Source: Flavobacterium akiainvivens
GTDB taxonomy: Bacteria > Bacteroidota > Bacteroidia > Flavobacteriales > Flavobacteriaceae
Length of the DNA stretch: 64,000 nucleotides
Assembly (NCBI RefSeq): GCF_001278115.1
Contig: NZ_LIYD01000005.1
Location: 4,125,813-4,189,812, forward strand
Direction: 5' to 3'
The notes beneath the pieces were generated by a model. The model was not told where the DNA came from, did no database searches, and was given only the letters and a program-made list of their open reading frames with translations. Of the stretch, positions 1-6,049 are shown piece after piece. The first letter of the stretch is position 1. Each line of letters starts with the position of its first letter. The position numbers were made by a program, and so were the translations under genes.

Positions 1-2
1 AA

Positions 3-362
3 CTACAGGGTAAATGGCGCCTTGTTACATATAATGATAATAACGGATCTATAGACATTGTTAAGGGCACCTGGAAAGTTAATGACGATGTACAAAATAA
101 AGTATCTATAGAAGAACAGTATAATGATATTGTGCTGCAGGCCCAGGAAGCCGTACTTACCATAAAAGGCAATACCGCCAGCCAAACCGTAATGGGCGAG
201 GAGCACAGCGGCAGCTTTACGCTACAGGATAAAGACGGTAAAACATACATGACGGTAGACCAGGATACCACTACCGTGCCGCAGGTATTTATTAAAGACA
301 ACGCGCTGCACCTGGCTGATGCCGGTGTGGGTATGGAAATGATTTACAAACCTATTAAGTAA
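3..362 (+). CDS. Lipocalin-like secreted protein, 5'-truncated by window edge
   Basis: The frame is open from the first complete codon at position 3, so the true start lies before the window. The visible 119 residues begin LQGKWRLVTYND, which is the G-x-W strand seen at the start of the mature part of every paralog downstream. They continue with the family's later features: a beta-rich middle, a KDGKTYM strand, a K-D/N-x-L-H-L strand and a basic C-end (KPIK). It is the first visible member of a seven-gene tandem array and ends 7 nt before the next member. GxW is the classical lipocalin first motif; the ligand is unknown. An ATG at 153 or a CTG at 132 would cut the domain and is not a plausible start. 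Confidence 0.8.
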   Translation, partial: LQGKWRLVTYNDNNGSIDIVKGTWKVNDDVQNKVSIEEQYNDIVLQAQEAVLTIKGNTASQTVMGEEHSGSFTLQDKDGKTYMTVDQDTTTVPQVFIKDNALHLADAGVGMEMIYKPIK

Positions 363-369
363 CCTGACA

Positions 370-819
370 ATGATAAGGATTATATATACCCTGCTGGCGG
401 TATTGCTGCTGGTATCATGCGGTTCGGACAATAAAAACCCCAAGGCGGCCGACCTTGCCGGTAACTGGAAAATGGTAGAAATGAAAGACCCTGATATTAC
501 CATAGACTTTGTAAAAAACGAGCTAAGGGCTAATGAGGGGGCTAAAAATGCCAAGCAAAAAATGGAAAACATGGGCAACAAAGTGCCCGATGCGCTTGTG
601 GGCACTACTATTTCTATAAAAGATTCTACCCTTATAACGGCTATAAAAGGGGTAAAAGGGCAGCCTTCTACCTTTAGGCTTGAGGAAAAAGACGGCAAGA
701 CCTACATGGTTATTATGCCTTTTGATATACAAAGGGCGCAGGTTTTTATTGAGGGCGGCAAGCTGCACCTTAAAGATGAATCGGTTAACGCAGAAACCAT
801 AATGGTAAAACAGGACTAA
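370..819 (+). CDS. Lipocalin-like lipoprotein, array member 2
   Basis: A 149-aa protein with a signal peptide and lipobox LLVSC (Cys17), so it is predicted to be lipid-anchored, unlike its array neighbours, which are predicted to be released. After the anchor comes the family core LAGNWKMVEM (GxW about residues 31-33) and then the shared strands EEKDGKTYM and EGGKLHLKDE. The length of about 150 aa fits one eight-stranded barrel. The start follows the previous gene by 7 nt, and the stop TAA overlaps the next ATG by one base (TAATG), which suggests translational coupling in one transcript. Function is unknown; the lipocalin-like fold is inferred from motif and size only. Confidence 0.82.
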   Translation: MIRIIYTLLAVLLLVSCGSDNKNPKAADLAGNWKMVEMKDPDITIDFVKNELRANEGAKNAKQKMENMGNKVPDALVGTTISIKDSTLITAIKGVKGQPSTFRLEEKDGKTYMVIMPFDIQRAQVFIEGGKLHLKDESVNAETIMVKQD

Positions 820-1256
820 TGAAAAAACTACTTTTTATACTGGCATTATTGTGTGGCCTTGGGCTACAGGCACAGGTGGTAACACAGGCTGAGGTGCAGG
901 GCACCTGGAAAATAATATTTGTAGATAACCATGAGGCTAAAATTGATATTGAAAAGGGCTCGTGGGTAATAAAAGATGAAACCCCTGCGGTGACGTACAC
1001 CAGCGGAAACAGCTTTTATGAAGAAATGATGGCATCGGCCAAAAAGATTAGGTTTGAGTTTAAAGACAGCACCATAACATCTGTTAACGACGGTCAGCGC
1101 GAATCGAAAGTATTTAAGCTTGAGGTTAAAGACGGCAAAACCTACATGGGTGTTGAAAATGAGGAAGATGTACTGTGGATATACATTAAAGATGGCAAAA
1201 TGCATTACCAGGATGAGAAAGAAGGGATGCAGTTTGTTTTTGCCAAAGCAGAGTAA
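819..1256 (+). CDS. Lipocalin-like secreted protein, array member 3
   Basis: A 145-aa protein. The signal peptide MKKLLFILALLCGLGLQAQ ends in A-Q, so cleavage before Gln fits the Bacteroidota Q-rule. The mature part carries VQGTWKIIF (GxW), then VKDGKTYMGVE and the C-terminal strand pair YIKDGKMHYQDEKEGMQF. The start codon shares its A with the upstream stop. The last roughly 80 nt are almost identical to the end of the next gene (1260-1706) although the middle parts differ, which is a sign of gene conversion between copies. No catalytic residues are apparent; ligand binding is an inference from the fold. Confidence 0.82.
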   Translation: MKKLLFILALLCGLGLQAQVVTQAEVQGTWKIIFVDNHEAKIDIEKGSWVIKDETPAVTYTSGNSFYEEMMASAKKIRFEFKDSTITSVNDGQRESKVFKLEVKDGKTYMGVENEEDVLWIYIKDGKMHYQDEKEGMQFVFAKAE

Positions 1257-1259
1257 ACA

Positions 1260-1706
1260 ATGAAATCAATGTATCTATACCTCTTACCCCTGTTTGTTAC
1301 CACCCTAAGCGCCACTGCACAGGTAACAGATAAAAGCCTGGAGGGCAGGTGGAAGCTGGTAAGCTATGATGATGGTTTTGCTATAATAGATGTAGAAAAA
1401 GATACCTGGATAAAAAAGGACCAAAGCGAAGGCCTGAATAAAACGTATTCAACCAGATGTACTCCTTATGAAGGTGTAGTGCGATGGAGCCGTGAGAGCA
1501 GGTTTGAGTTTAATGATGGTGTTTTAACGATACTGTCTGATGGTGAGCGTGAGGCTAAAAAATACCTGCTTGAGTTTAAAGACGGTAAAACCTACGTGAG
1601 GATTGAAGGCGAAGAAGATGTACAGTGCATATACATTAAAGACGGCAAAATGCATTACCAGGACGAGAAAGATGGGATGCAGTTTGTTTTTGCCAAAGCA
1701 GAATAG
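1260..1706 (+). CDS. Lipocalin-like secreted protein, array member 4 (mosaic)
   Basis: A 148-aa protein with a signal peptide ending SATAQ before the family core LEGRWKLVSYDDG (GxW). Its C-terminal third (VQCIYIKDGKMHYQDEKDGM) is nearly the same at DNA level as member 3, while its signal peptide and first mature strands (LFVTTLSATAQ…GRWKLVS) match member 5. It therefore looks like a chimera of its two neighbours. The middle contains Cys residues (RCTPYEG, VQCIY) not found in the other copies, which could form a disulfide in the periplasm. It starts 3 nt after the stop of member 3. Confidence 0.82.
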   Translation: MKSMYLYLLPLFVTTLSATAQVTDKSLEGRWKLVSYDDGFAIIDVEKDTWIKKDQSEGLNKTYSTRCTPYEGVVRWSRESRFEFNDGVLTILSDGEREAKKYLLEFKDGKTYVRIEGEEDVQCIYIKDGKMHYQDEKDGMQFVFAKAE

Positions 1707-1712
1707 CACACA

Positions 1713-2162
1713 ATGAAATTGCTATACCTGTTAATCCTGTTTGTTACCGCCCTGAGCGCTACTGCACAGGTTGCCGAGAAAGACATTGCCGGCAGGTGGA
1801 AGCTGGTAAGCTGTAATGATGGCTCGGCTATAATTGATGCCGAAAAGGGCACTTTTGTGTTGGATGCCGGTTATGTAAAGAGCCTTTCGGCAGCAGAACT
1901 TACAGAAAGCGAACGCGATTACCGCATACTGGTTAAGCAGTATGCCAATGCCTACCTGGATTTTAAGCAGGGCAAGGTGCAGCAGCAGTTTGGCGAAGAT
2001 GTATACAGCGGTACCTATAAGCTGGAAACCTTTGAGGAAGATGAGCTGACTATTACTGATGAAGAGGGCGAAATTACGTATGTGGTTGACATAAAAGATG
2101 GAAAGCTGCACGTAAGCAATTATGAAGAAGGCTATGAAATGGTGTATAAAAAAGTGAAGTAA
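1713..2162 (+). CDS. Lipocalin-like secreted protein, array member 5
   Basis: A 149-aa protein with a signal peptide ending ALSATAQ, then VAEKDIAGRWKLVSCNDG (GxW). The middle is longer and more acidic than in member 4 (KGTFVLDAGYVKSLSAAEL), and the end is the family strand DIKDGKLHVSNYEEGYEMVY. Its 5' third resembles member 4 closely at DNA level. It begins 6 nt after the previous stop and is followed by a 46-nt gap before member 6, so the tightly packed part of the array ends here. Function is unknown; it is predicted to be periplasmic or secreted. Confidence 0.82.
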   Translation: MKLLYLLILFVTALSATAQVAEKDIAGRWKLVSCNDGSAIIDAEKGTFVLDAGYVKSLSAAELTESERDYRILVKQYANAYLDFKQGKVQQQFGEDVYSGTYKLETFEEDELTITDEEGEITYVVDIKDGKLHVSNYEEGYEMVYKKVK

Positions 2163-2208
2163 CATGAAGTTATAAATATCAAAAACAAACCAATTAACAC
2201 CTTAAACC

Positions 2209-2676
2209 ATGAAACACCTGTTAACCCTGCTGCTTGTAGTTGCTACAGCTACAGCCGCTACCGCACAAAAAAAACTTACCGAAAAAGACCTGCTTGGCAA
2301 ATGGACCATTACTTCTATAGGCATGTATATGGGTACTATAGATTTTAAGAAGCAAAAATTTATACCGTCTGAGGAGCTTAAAGCAGATATGACGGAAGAG
2401 GATTTAGAGATGGCTGAAACAGCTTTGTTAGAATCTATGGCCGGTGTGGCAGAGTATTATATGGCTTTTGAGAGTGGGTACAAACTTGAAAGCAATATTG
2501 ATAATGTGGGCAATTCTACCTACAAGATTATTGAAAAAGACGGCAAGCAATACCTAACCGATGCTGAGGTACAGGACGATGACCTGGTTGAGATTTTTAT
2601 TAAAAACAAGCAGTTGCATTTTTTAGTGCCCGATGATGAAAACGGTGGTAACATTGTATTGCTGTTTGAAAAGTAG
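2209..2676 (+). CDS. Lipocalin-like secreted protein, array member 6
   Basis: A 155-aa protein with signal peptide MKHLLTLLLVVATATAATAQ, then KKLTEKDLLGKWTITSIG. The phrase E-K-D-L-x-G-x-W recurs in member 7 and in the second array near 32 kb. An acidic helical insert (EELKADMTEEDLEMAETALL) sits between the first strands and the barrel, and the protein ends in FIKNKQLHFLVPDDENG. The 46-nt gap upstream has no clear -7 box, so it is probably read through from the upstream genes. The function is not recognised. Confidence 0.82.
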   Translation: MKHLLTLLLVVATATAATAQKKLTEKDLLGKWTITSIGMYMGTIDFKKQKFIPSEELKADMTEEDLEMAETALLESMAGVAEYYMAFESGYKLESNIDNVGNSTYKIIEKDGKQYLTDAEVQDDDLVEIFIKNKQLHFLVPDDENGGNIVLLFEK

Positions 2677-2733
2677 GCTATAGCCTGCAATGCTATAAAT
2701 GGGTTAGAGATGTGGTGTGCACGATTTTTTTTC

Positions 2734-2741
2734 TAACTTTG
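2734..2741 (+). promoter_or_regulatory. -7 box TAACTTTG upstream of array member 7
   Basis: TAACTTTG matches the Bacteroidota -7 consensus TAnnTTTG and lies 22 nt before the ATG at 2764. No TTG is found at the usual distance upstream, so only half of the promoter is supported. Confidence 0.5.
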
Positions 2742-2763
2742 AGATACAATTAATTATAACCAA

Positions 2764-3234
2764 ATGATAAAGAACATTTTTACTGTAGTTGCATTATTTG
2801 TAATGGCAGTTGGTGCACAGGCCCAAAAAAAGGTAACTGAAAAAGACCTGCAGGGCCGCTGGAACATGACGGCTTTTAATATGGGTGGCATTATACTGGA
2901 CCTTAAAAAGGGCGATGTAACTTTTGAGGAAGAGATAGGGGCTAACCTTGACGAAGCCACTAAAACATCTCTTAAGCAAAGCCTTATGGAAACCCTTGAA
3001 GGGTTTAAAACATCTTATATGGAGTTTAAAGGCAAAGAGGTAGTAGTACATCTTGAAACAGCAGATACGGCCGATTATACTATTGAAGAAGAAGACGGCA
3101 TACAGTATATTGTTATGACCTATCGTGAAGATGGTTCGGTAGATGATTTTCAGGTAGAGCTTAATGCAAAAGAGTTGCACCTGCTTACCGAAGACGATGG
3201 TACTGTTATAGAGTTTGTCTATGAAAAAAAATAA
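2764..3234 (+). CDS. Lipocalin-like secreted protein, array member 7 (last)
   Basis: A 156-aa protein with signal peptide MIKNIFTVVALFVMAVGAQAQ, then KKVTEKDLQGRWNMTAFNMGG (GxW). Like member 6 it has an acidic helical stretch after the second strand (EEIGANLDEATKTSLKQSLM) and then paired strands ending in ELNAKELHLLTEDDG and a short basic tail. It appears to have its own promoter (TAACTTTG at 2734) and is followed by a strong intrinsic terminator, so it closes the array. The ligand and partner are unknown. Confidence 0.82.
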   Translation: MIKNIFTVVALFVMAVGAQAQKKVTEKDLQGRWNMTAFNMGGIILDLKKGDVTFEEEIGANLDEATKTSLKQSLMETLEGFKTSYMEFKGKEVVVHLETADTADYTIEEEDGIQYIVMTYREDGSVDDFQVELNAKELHLLTEDDGTVIEFVYEKK

Positions 3235-3257
3235 CAGGATAGTTTAATCCTAAAAAC

Positions 3258-3291
3258 AAAAAACTCCCAGTGATTTTGCCGGGAGTTTTTT
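3258..3291 (+). terminator. Intrinsic terminator of the first lipocalin-like array
   Basis: An 11-bp stem AAAAAACTCCC/GGGAGTTTTTT with a 12-nt loop and T run, 23 nt after the last array stop. Confidence 0.85.
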
Positions 3292-3352
3292 GTTTACAGC
3301 CGTTTTTGATATTTCACACCGTAAATCCAAACTCCAAAAGTGAAAAATTAAG

Positions 3353-3374
3353 CCTTTTTTTGCCGAAAAAAAGG
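3353..3374. repeat. Short A/T-rich inverted repeat
   Basis: CCTTTTTTT, loop GCCG, then AAAAAAAGG form a perfect 9-bp hairpin in the 250-nt spacer between the array terminator and the tRNA promoter. No T run follows on either strand in the right place, so it is not a convincing terminator. The rest of the spacer shows nothing recognisable. Confidence 0.4.
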
Positions 3375-3448
3375 AGGCTGTAAATTATTGAGGTTGAAAA
3401 TTTTCGGCATAAAAAAATGATAAAAAATAAAATTAATTGCAATTAGGC

Positions 3449-3478
3449 TTGGTTTATTAGAAAACGGTCGTATATTTG
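3449..3478 (+). promoter_or_regulatory. Promoter of the initiator tRNA
   Basis: TTG at 3449-3451, a 19-nt spacer and TATATTTG at 3471-3478 give a full Bacteroidota -33/-7 promoter. The -7 box ends 12 nt before the tRNA. Confidence 0.75.
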
Positions 3479-3490
3479 CACTCGAAACAT

Positions 3491-3563
3491 CGCGGGATAG
3501 AGCAGTAGGCAGCTCGTCGGGCTCATAACCCGAAGGTCACAGGTTCGAGTCCTGTTCCCGCTA
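3491..3563 (+). tRNA. Initiator tRNA-fMet (anticodon CAT)
   Basis: The 73 nt fold as a full cloverleaf: 7-nt acceptor arm, D stem GAGC/GCTC, anticodon stem TCGGG/CCCGA with loop CTCATAA, and T stem ACAGG/CCTGT with loop TTCGAGT. Initiator hallmarks are visible: bases 1 and 72 (C and T) do not pair, D-stem pair 11-24 is A-T, and three consecutive G-C pairs sit next to the anticodon loop. The 3' CCA is not encoded (CTA follows). It is a single tRNA with its own promoter and terminator. Confidence 0.95.
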
Positions 3564-3568
3564 CTAAG

Positions 3569-3595
3569 AGCCTTCCCAAAAGGGGAGGCTTTTTT
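3569..3595 (+). terminator. Terminator after tRNA-fMet
   Basis: A 9-bp stem AGCCTTCCC/GGGGAGGCT (one G-T pair) with an AAAA loop, followed by six T. It starts 6 nt after the tRNA. Confidence 0.8.
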
Positions 3596-3618
3596 ATTTA
3601 CCATAAAGCGTTGATTGT

Positions 3619-4503
3619 ATGGCACATAAGGCAGGATTTGTAAACATTATAGGCAACCCTAACGTGGGTAAAAGCACGCTTATGAACGCATTTGTGGGCG
3701 AGCGGCTGTCTATTATTACCAGTAAGGCGCAAACCACGCGCCACCGCATACTGGGCATTGTAAATGGGGAGGATTTTCAGGTGGTGCTAAGCGATACACC
3801 AGGCATTATTAAGCCTGCTTATGAGCTGCAAACCAGTATGATGGACTTTGTAAAGACTGCTTTTGAAGATGCCGATGTACTGGTGTATATGGTAGAAACC
3901 GGTGAAAAAGACCTTAAGGACGAGGCCTTTTTCAACAAGATAGTTAAGGCCAAAGTACCGGTACTGCTGTTGCTTAACAAGATTGATAAGTCTACTCAGG
4001 AAGTGCTTGAAGAACAGGTGGATATGTGGAAAGAAAAAGTGCCAAACGCCGAAATTTACCCCATAAGTGCCCTGGAGAACTTCAACGTCCAGGCGGTTTT
4101 TGACCGTATACTGGAGCTTTTGCCTGAGTCGCCGCCGTATTACCCTAAAGATGCCCTGACGGATAAGCCGGAACGCTTCTTTGTAAACGAGACCATCCGT
4201 GAGAAAATACTGCTGAATTATGACAAGGAAATTCCGTATGCCGTTGAGGTTGAGACAGAAGAGTTTCTGGAAGATGATAATATCATTCGCATAAGGGCAG
4301 TAATTATGGTAGAGCGCGACACCCAAAAAGGTATCATTATAGGTCATAAAGGAAGCGCAATTAAAAAAGTAGGCATACAGGCCCGCGAAGACCTTGAGAA
4401 ATTCTTTGGCAAACAAATTCACATAGAAATGTTTGTTAAGGTGGTTAAAGACTGGAGGTCAAATAATTACCAACTGAAAAGGTTTGGGTATAACCAGAAA
4501 TAA
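3619..4503 (+). CDS. era: GTPase Era
   Basis: A 294-aa GTPase needed for maturation of 16S rRNA and assembly of the 30S subunit. G1 is GNPNVGKST at residues 12-20, G3 is DTPG at 59-62 and G4 is NKID at 120-123. The C-terminal half is the KH RNA-binding domain with the GxxG loop GHKG at 242-245. The length is normal for the family. The ATG at 3619 gives the usual MAHKAGFV N-terminus. It follows the tRNA terminator and precedes der, another ribosome-assembly GTPase, after 118 nt containing a repeat and a new promoter. Confidence 0.97.
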   Translation: MAHKAGFVNIIGNPNVGKSTLMNAFVGERLSIITSKAQTTRHRILGIVNGEDFQVVLSDTPGIIKPAYELQTSMMDFVKTAFEDADVLVYMVETGEKDLKDEAFFNKIVKAKVPVLLLLNKIDKSTQEVLEEQVDMWKEKVPNAEIYPISALENFNVQAVFDRILELLPESPPYYPKDALTDKPERFFVNETIREKILLNYDKEIPYAVEVETEEFLEDDNIIRIRAVIMVERDTQKGIIIGHKGSAIKKVGIQAREDLEKFFGKQIHIEMFVKVVKDWRSNNYQLKRFGYNQK

Positions 4504-4512
4504 ATACCAGTC

Positions 4513-4594
4513 ATAAAGCCAAAAGTCATAAAGTCGAAAGATGCATCGACGGTAAAACTTTGGACTTTAAGACTTTGGACTTTGAGACTTAAAA
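4513..4594. repeat. Low-complexity intergenic repeat (AAAGTC/GACTTT type)
   Basis: The spacer between era and der holds several imperfect copies of GTCATAAAG/AAAGTC followed by inverted copies GACTTTGGACTTTAAGACTTT. The two halves can pair imperfectly. It resembles other degenerate word-repeats in this window (14.8, 28.9, 30.9, 31.9, 36.0 and 44.8 kb) in kind but not in sequence. Confidence 0.55.
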
Positions 4595-4604
4595 AGTACT
4601 TTTG
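4575..4604 (+). promoter_or_regulatory. Promoter of der
   Basis: TTG at 4575-4577, 19-nt spacer, TACTTTTG at 4597-4604, then the ATG 18 nt further on. The -33 element is built from the repeat sequence itself. Confidence 0.65.
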
Positions 4605-4621
4605 CATCAAATTTTTAGCTG

Positions 4622-5932
4622 ATGAACAATATAGTAGCTATAGTAGGGCGTCCAAATGTGGGCAAGTCCACATTTTTTAACCGCCTGATACAGCGCAGGG
4701 AAGCTATTGTAGACTCTGTAAGCGGCGTTACGCGCGACAGGAACTACGGTAAGAGCGAATGGAACGGAAAAGAGTTTTCGGTAATAGACACCGGGGGCTA
4801 CATTAAAGGTAGCGACGATATTTTTGAGGGCGAAATACGCCGTCAGGTAGAGCTGGCCATAGATGAGGCCGACGTAATTGTGTTTGTGGTAGATGTTGAA
4901 GAGGGCATAACCCCTATGGATGAGGAGGTTTCAAAGCTGCTTCGCAAAATAACCAAGCCGGTGTTACTGGTTGTAAATAAGGTAGATAACGCCATGCGCG
5001 AAAAAGATGCCGTGGAGTTTTACAACCTTGGCCTTGGCGAATATTACACCATAGCCGGTATGAGTGGCAGCGGCACAGGTGAACTGCTTGATGCCCTTGT
5101 AGAGCTGCTTCCGGAGGCACAGGCACCAGACCCTGATGCTGAGGTACTACCCCGTTTTGCAGTGGTAGGCCGCCCAAATGCAGGTAAATCATCGTTTATT
5201 AATGCACTTATTGGCGAAGACCGCCTTGTGGTTACTGATATTGCCGGTACCACACGCGATGCCATAGATACTACTTACAACCGCTTTGGGTTTAAGTTTA
5301 ACCTGGTAGATACTGCGGGTATCCGCCGTAAGGCAAAGGTTAAGGAAGATCTTGAATTTTACAGTGTTATGCGCTCGGTTAGGGCTATTGAGCACAGTGA
5401 TATTTGCATACTGGTTATAGATGCCACCCGTGGTTTTGAAGGCCAGGACCAGAGTATTTTCTGGCTTGCCGAAAAAAACCGTAAAGGTGTGGTAGTACTT
5501 GTAAACAAGTGGGATTTGGTTGAAAAAGACACCATGACTACCCGTGATTATGAGCGCAAAATACGCGAAGAGCTACAGCCGTTTACCGATGTGCCTATCC
5601 TTTTTGTATCGGCATTAACCAAGCAAAGGCTGCTAAAAGCGCTTGAAACATCGGTACAGGTGTTTGAAAGCCGCCGCCAGCGTATTGCTACAAGCAAGCT
5701 TAATGAGCTGATGCTGCCCATAATAGAGAACAACCCGCCACCGGCACTCAAAGGCAAGTACATCAAGATTAAATTCTGTATGCAGCTGCCTACGCCTACG
5801 CCGCAGTTTGTGTTTTTCTGTAACCTGCCGCAGTATGTTAAAGAACCATACAAGCGCTACATAGAGAACAAGCTGCGTGAGCATTTTGACTTTAACGGCG
5901 TTCCGATAGATATATATTTCAGGCAGAAATAA
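4622..5932 (+). CDS. der: Ribosome biogenesis GTPase Der (EngA)
   Basis: A 436-aa protein with two tandem G domains, the mark of Der, which acts in 50S subunit assembly. The first domain has GRPNVGKST at residues 9-17, DTGG near 57 and NKVD. The second has GRPNAGKSS near 183, DTAG and NKWD. A C-terminal KH-like domain follows, ending in the family phrase IDIYFRQK. The length is normal. The ATG at 4622 lies 18 nt after a good -7 box. A 10-bp terminator closes the gene. Confidence 0.97.
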   Translation: MNNIVAIVGRPNVGKSTFFNRLIQRREAIVDSVSGVTRDRNYGKSEWNGKEFSVIDTGGYIKGSDDIFEGEIRRQVELAIDEADVIVFVVDVEEGITPMDEEVSKLLRKITKPVLLVVNKVDNAMREKDAVEFYNLGLGEYYTIAGMSGSGTGELLDALVELLPEAQAPDPDAEVLPRFAVVGRPNAGKSSFINALIGEDRLVVTDIAGTTRDAIDTTYNRFGFKFNLVDTAGIRRKAKVKEDLEFYSVMRSVRAIEHSDICILVIDATRGFEGQDQSIFWLAEKNRKGVVVLVNKWDLVEKDTMTTRDYERKIREELQPFTDVPILFVSALTKQRLLKALETSVQVFESRRQRIATSKLNELMLPIIENNPPPALKGKYIKIKFCMQLPTPTPQFVFFCNLPQYVKEPYKRYIENKLREHFDFNGVPIDIYFRQK

Positions 5933-5944
5933 TTACAATACCAT

Positions 5945-5973
5945 AAATCCCGGGCTGTTCCCGGGATTTTTTG
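5945..5973 (+). terminator. Terminator of der
   Basis: Perfect 10-bp stem AAATCCCGGG/CCCGGGATTT with a 5-nt loop, followed by T residues. Confidence 0.85.
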
Positions 5974-6012
5974 TTTAAATGGTTGGAGGTTTGCGTAATA
6001 AAACTTATTTTT

Positions 6013-6039
6013 TGCTGTTTTAAAGAATAACCTTACCAA
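6013..6039 (+). repeat. Leader motif shared with the 8947 paralog, copy 1
   Basis: TGCTGTTTTAAAG, then AATAACCTTACCAA, directly before the barrel gene at 6050. A near-identical stretch lies at 8900-8925 before its paralog. It may be a conserved regulatory leader or a trace of the duplication. Confidence 0.5.
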
Positions 6040-6049
6040 CCAGTCCTCT

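Noticed and set aside
3353..3374. Second terminator before the tRNA
   Set aside because: The stem is A/T only and no T run follows it.
3787..4422. Long minus-strand open frame of 211 codons opposite era
   Set aside because: It is the mirror of a highly conserved coding gene; composition is rich in Phe, Tyr and Leu as expected for an antisense shadow, and it has no promoter.
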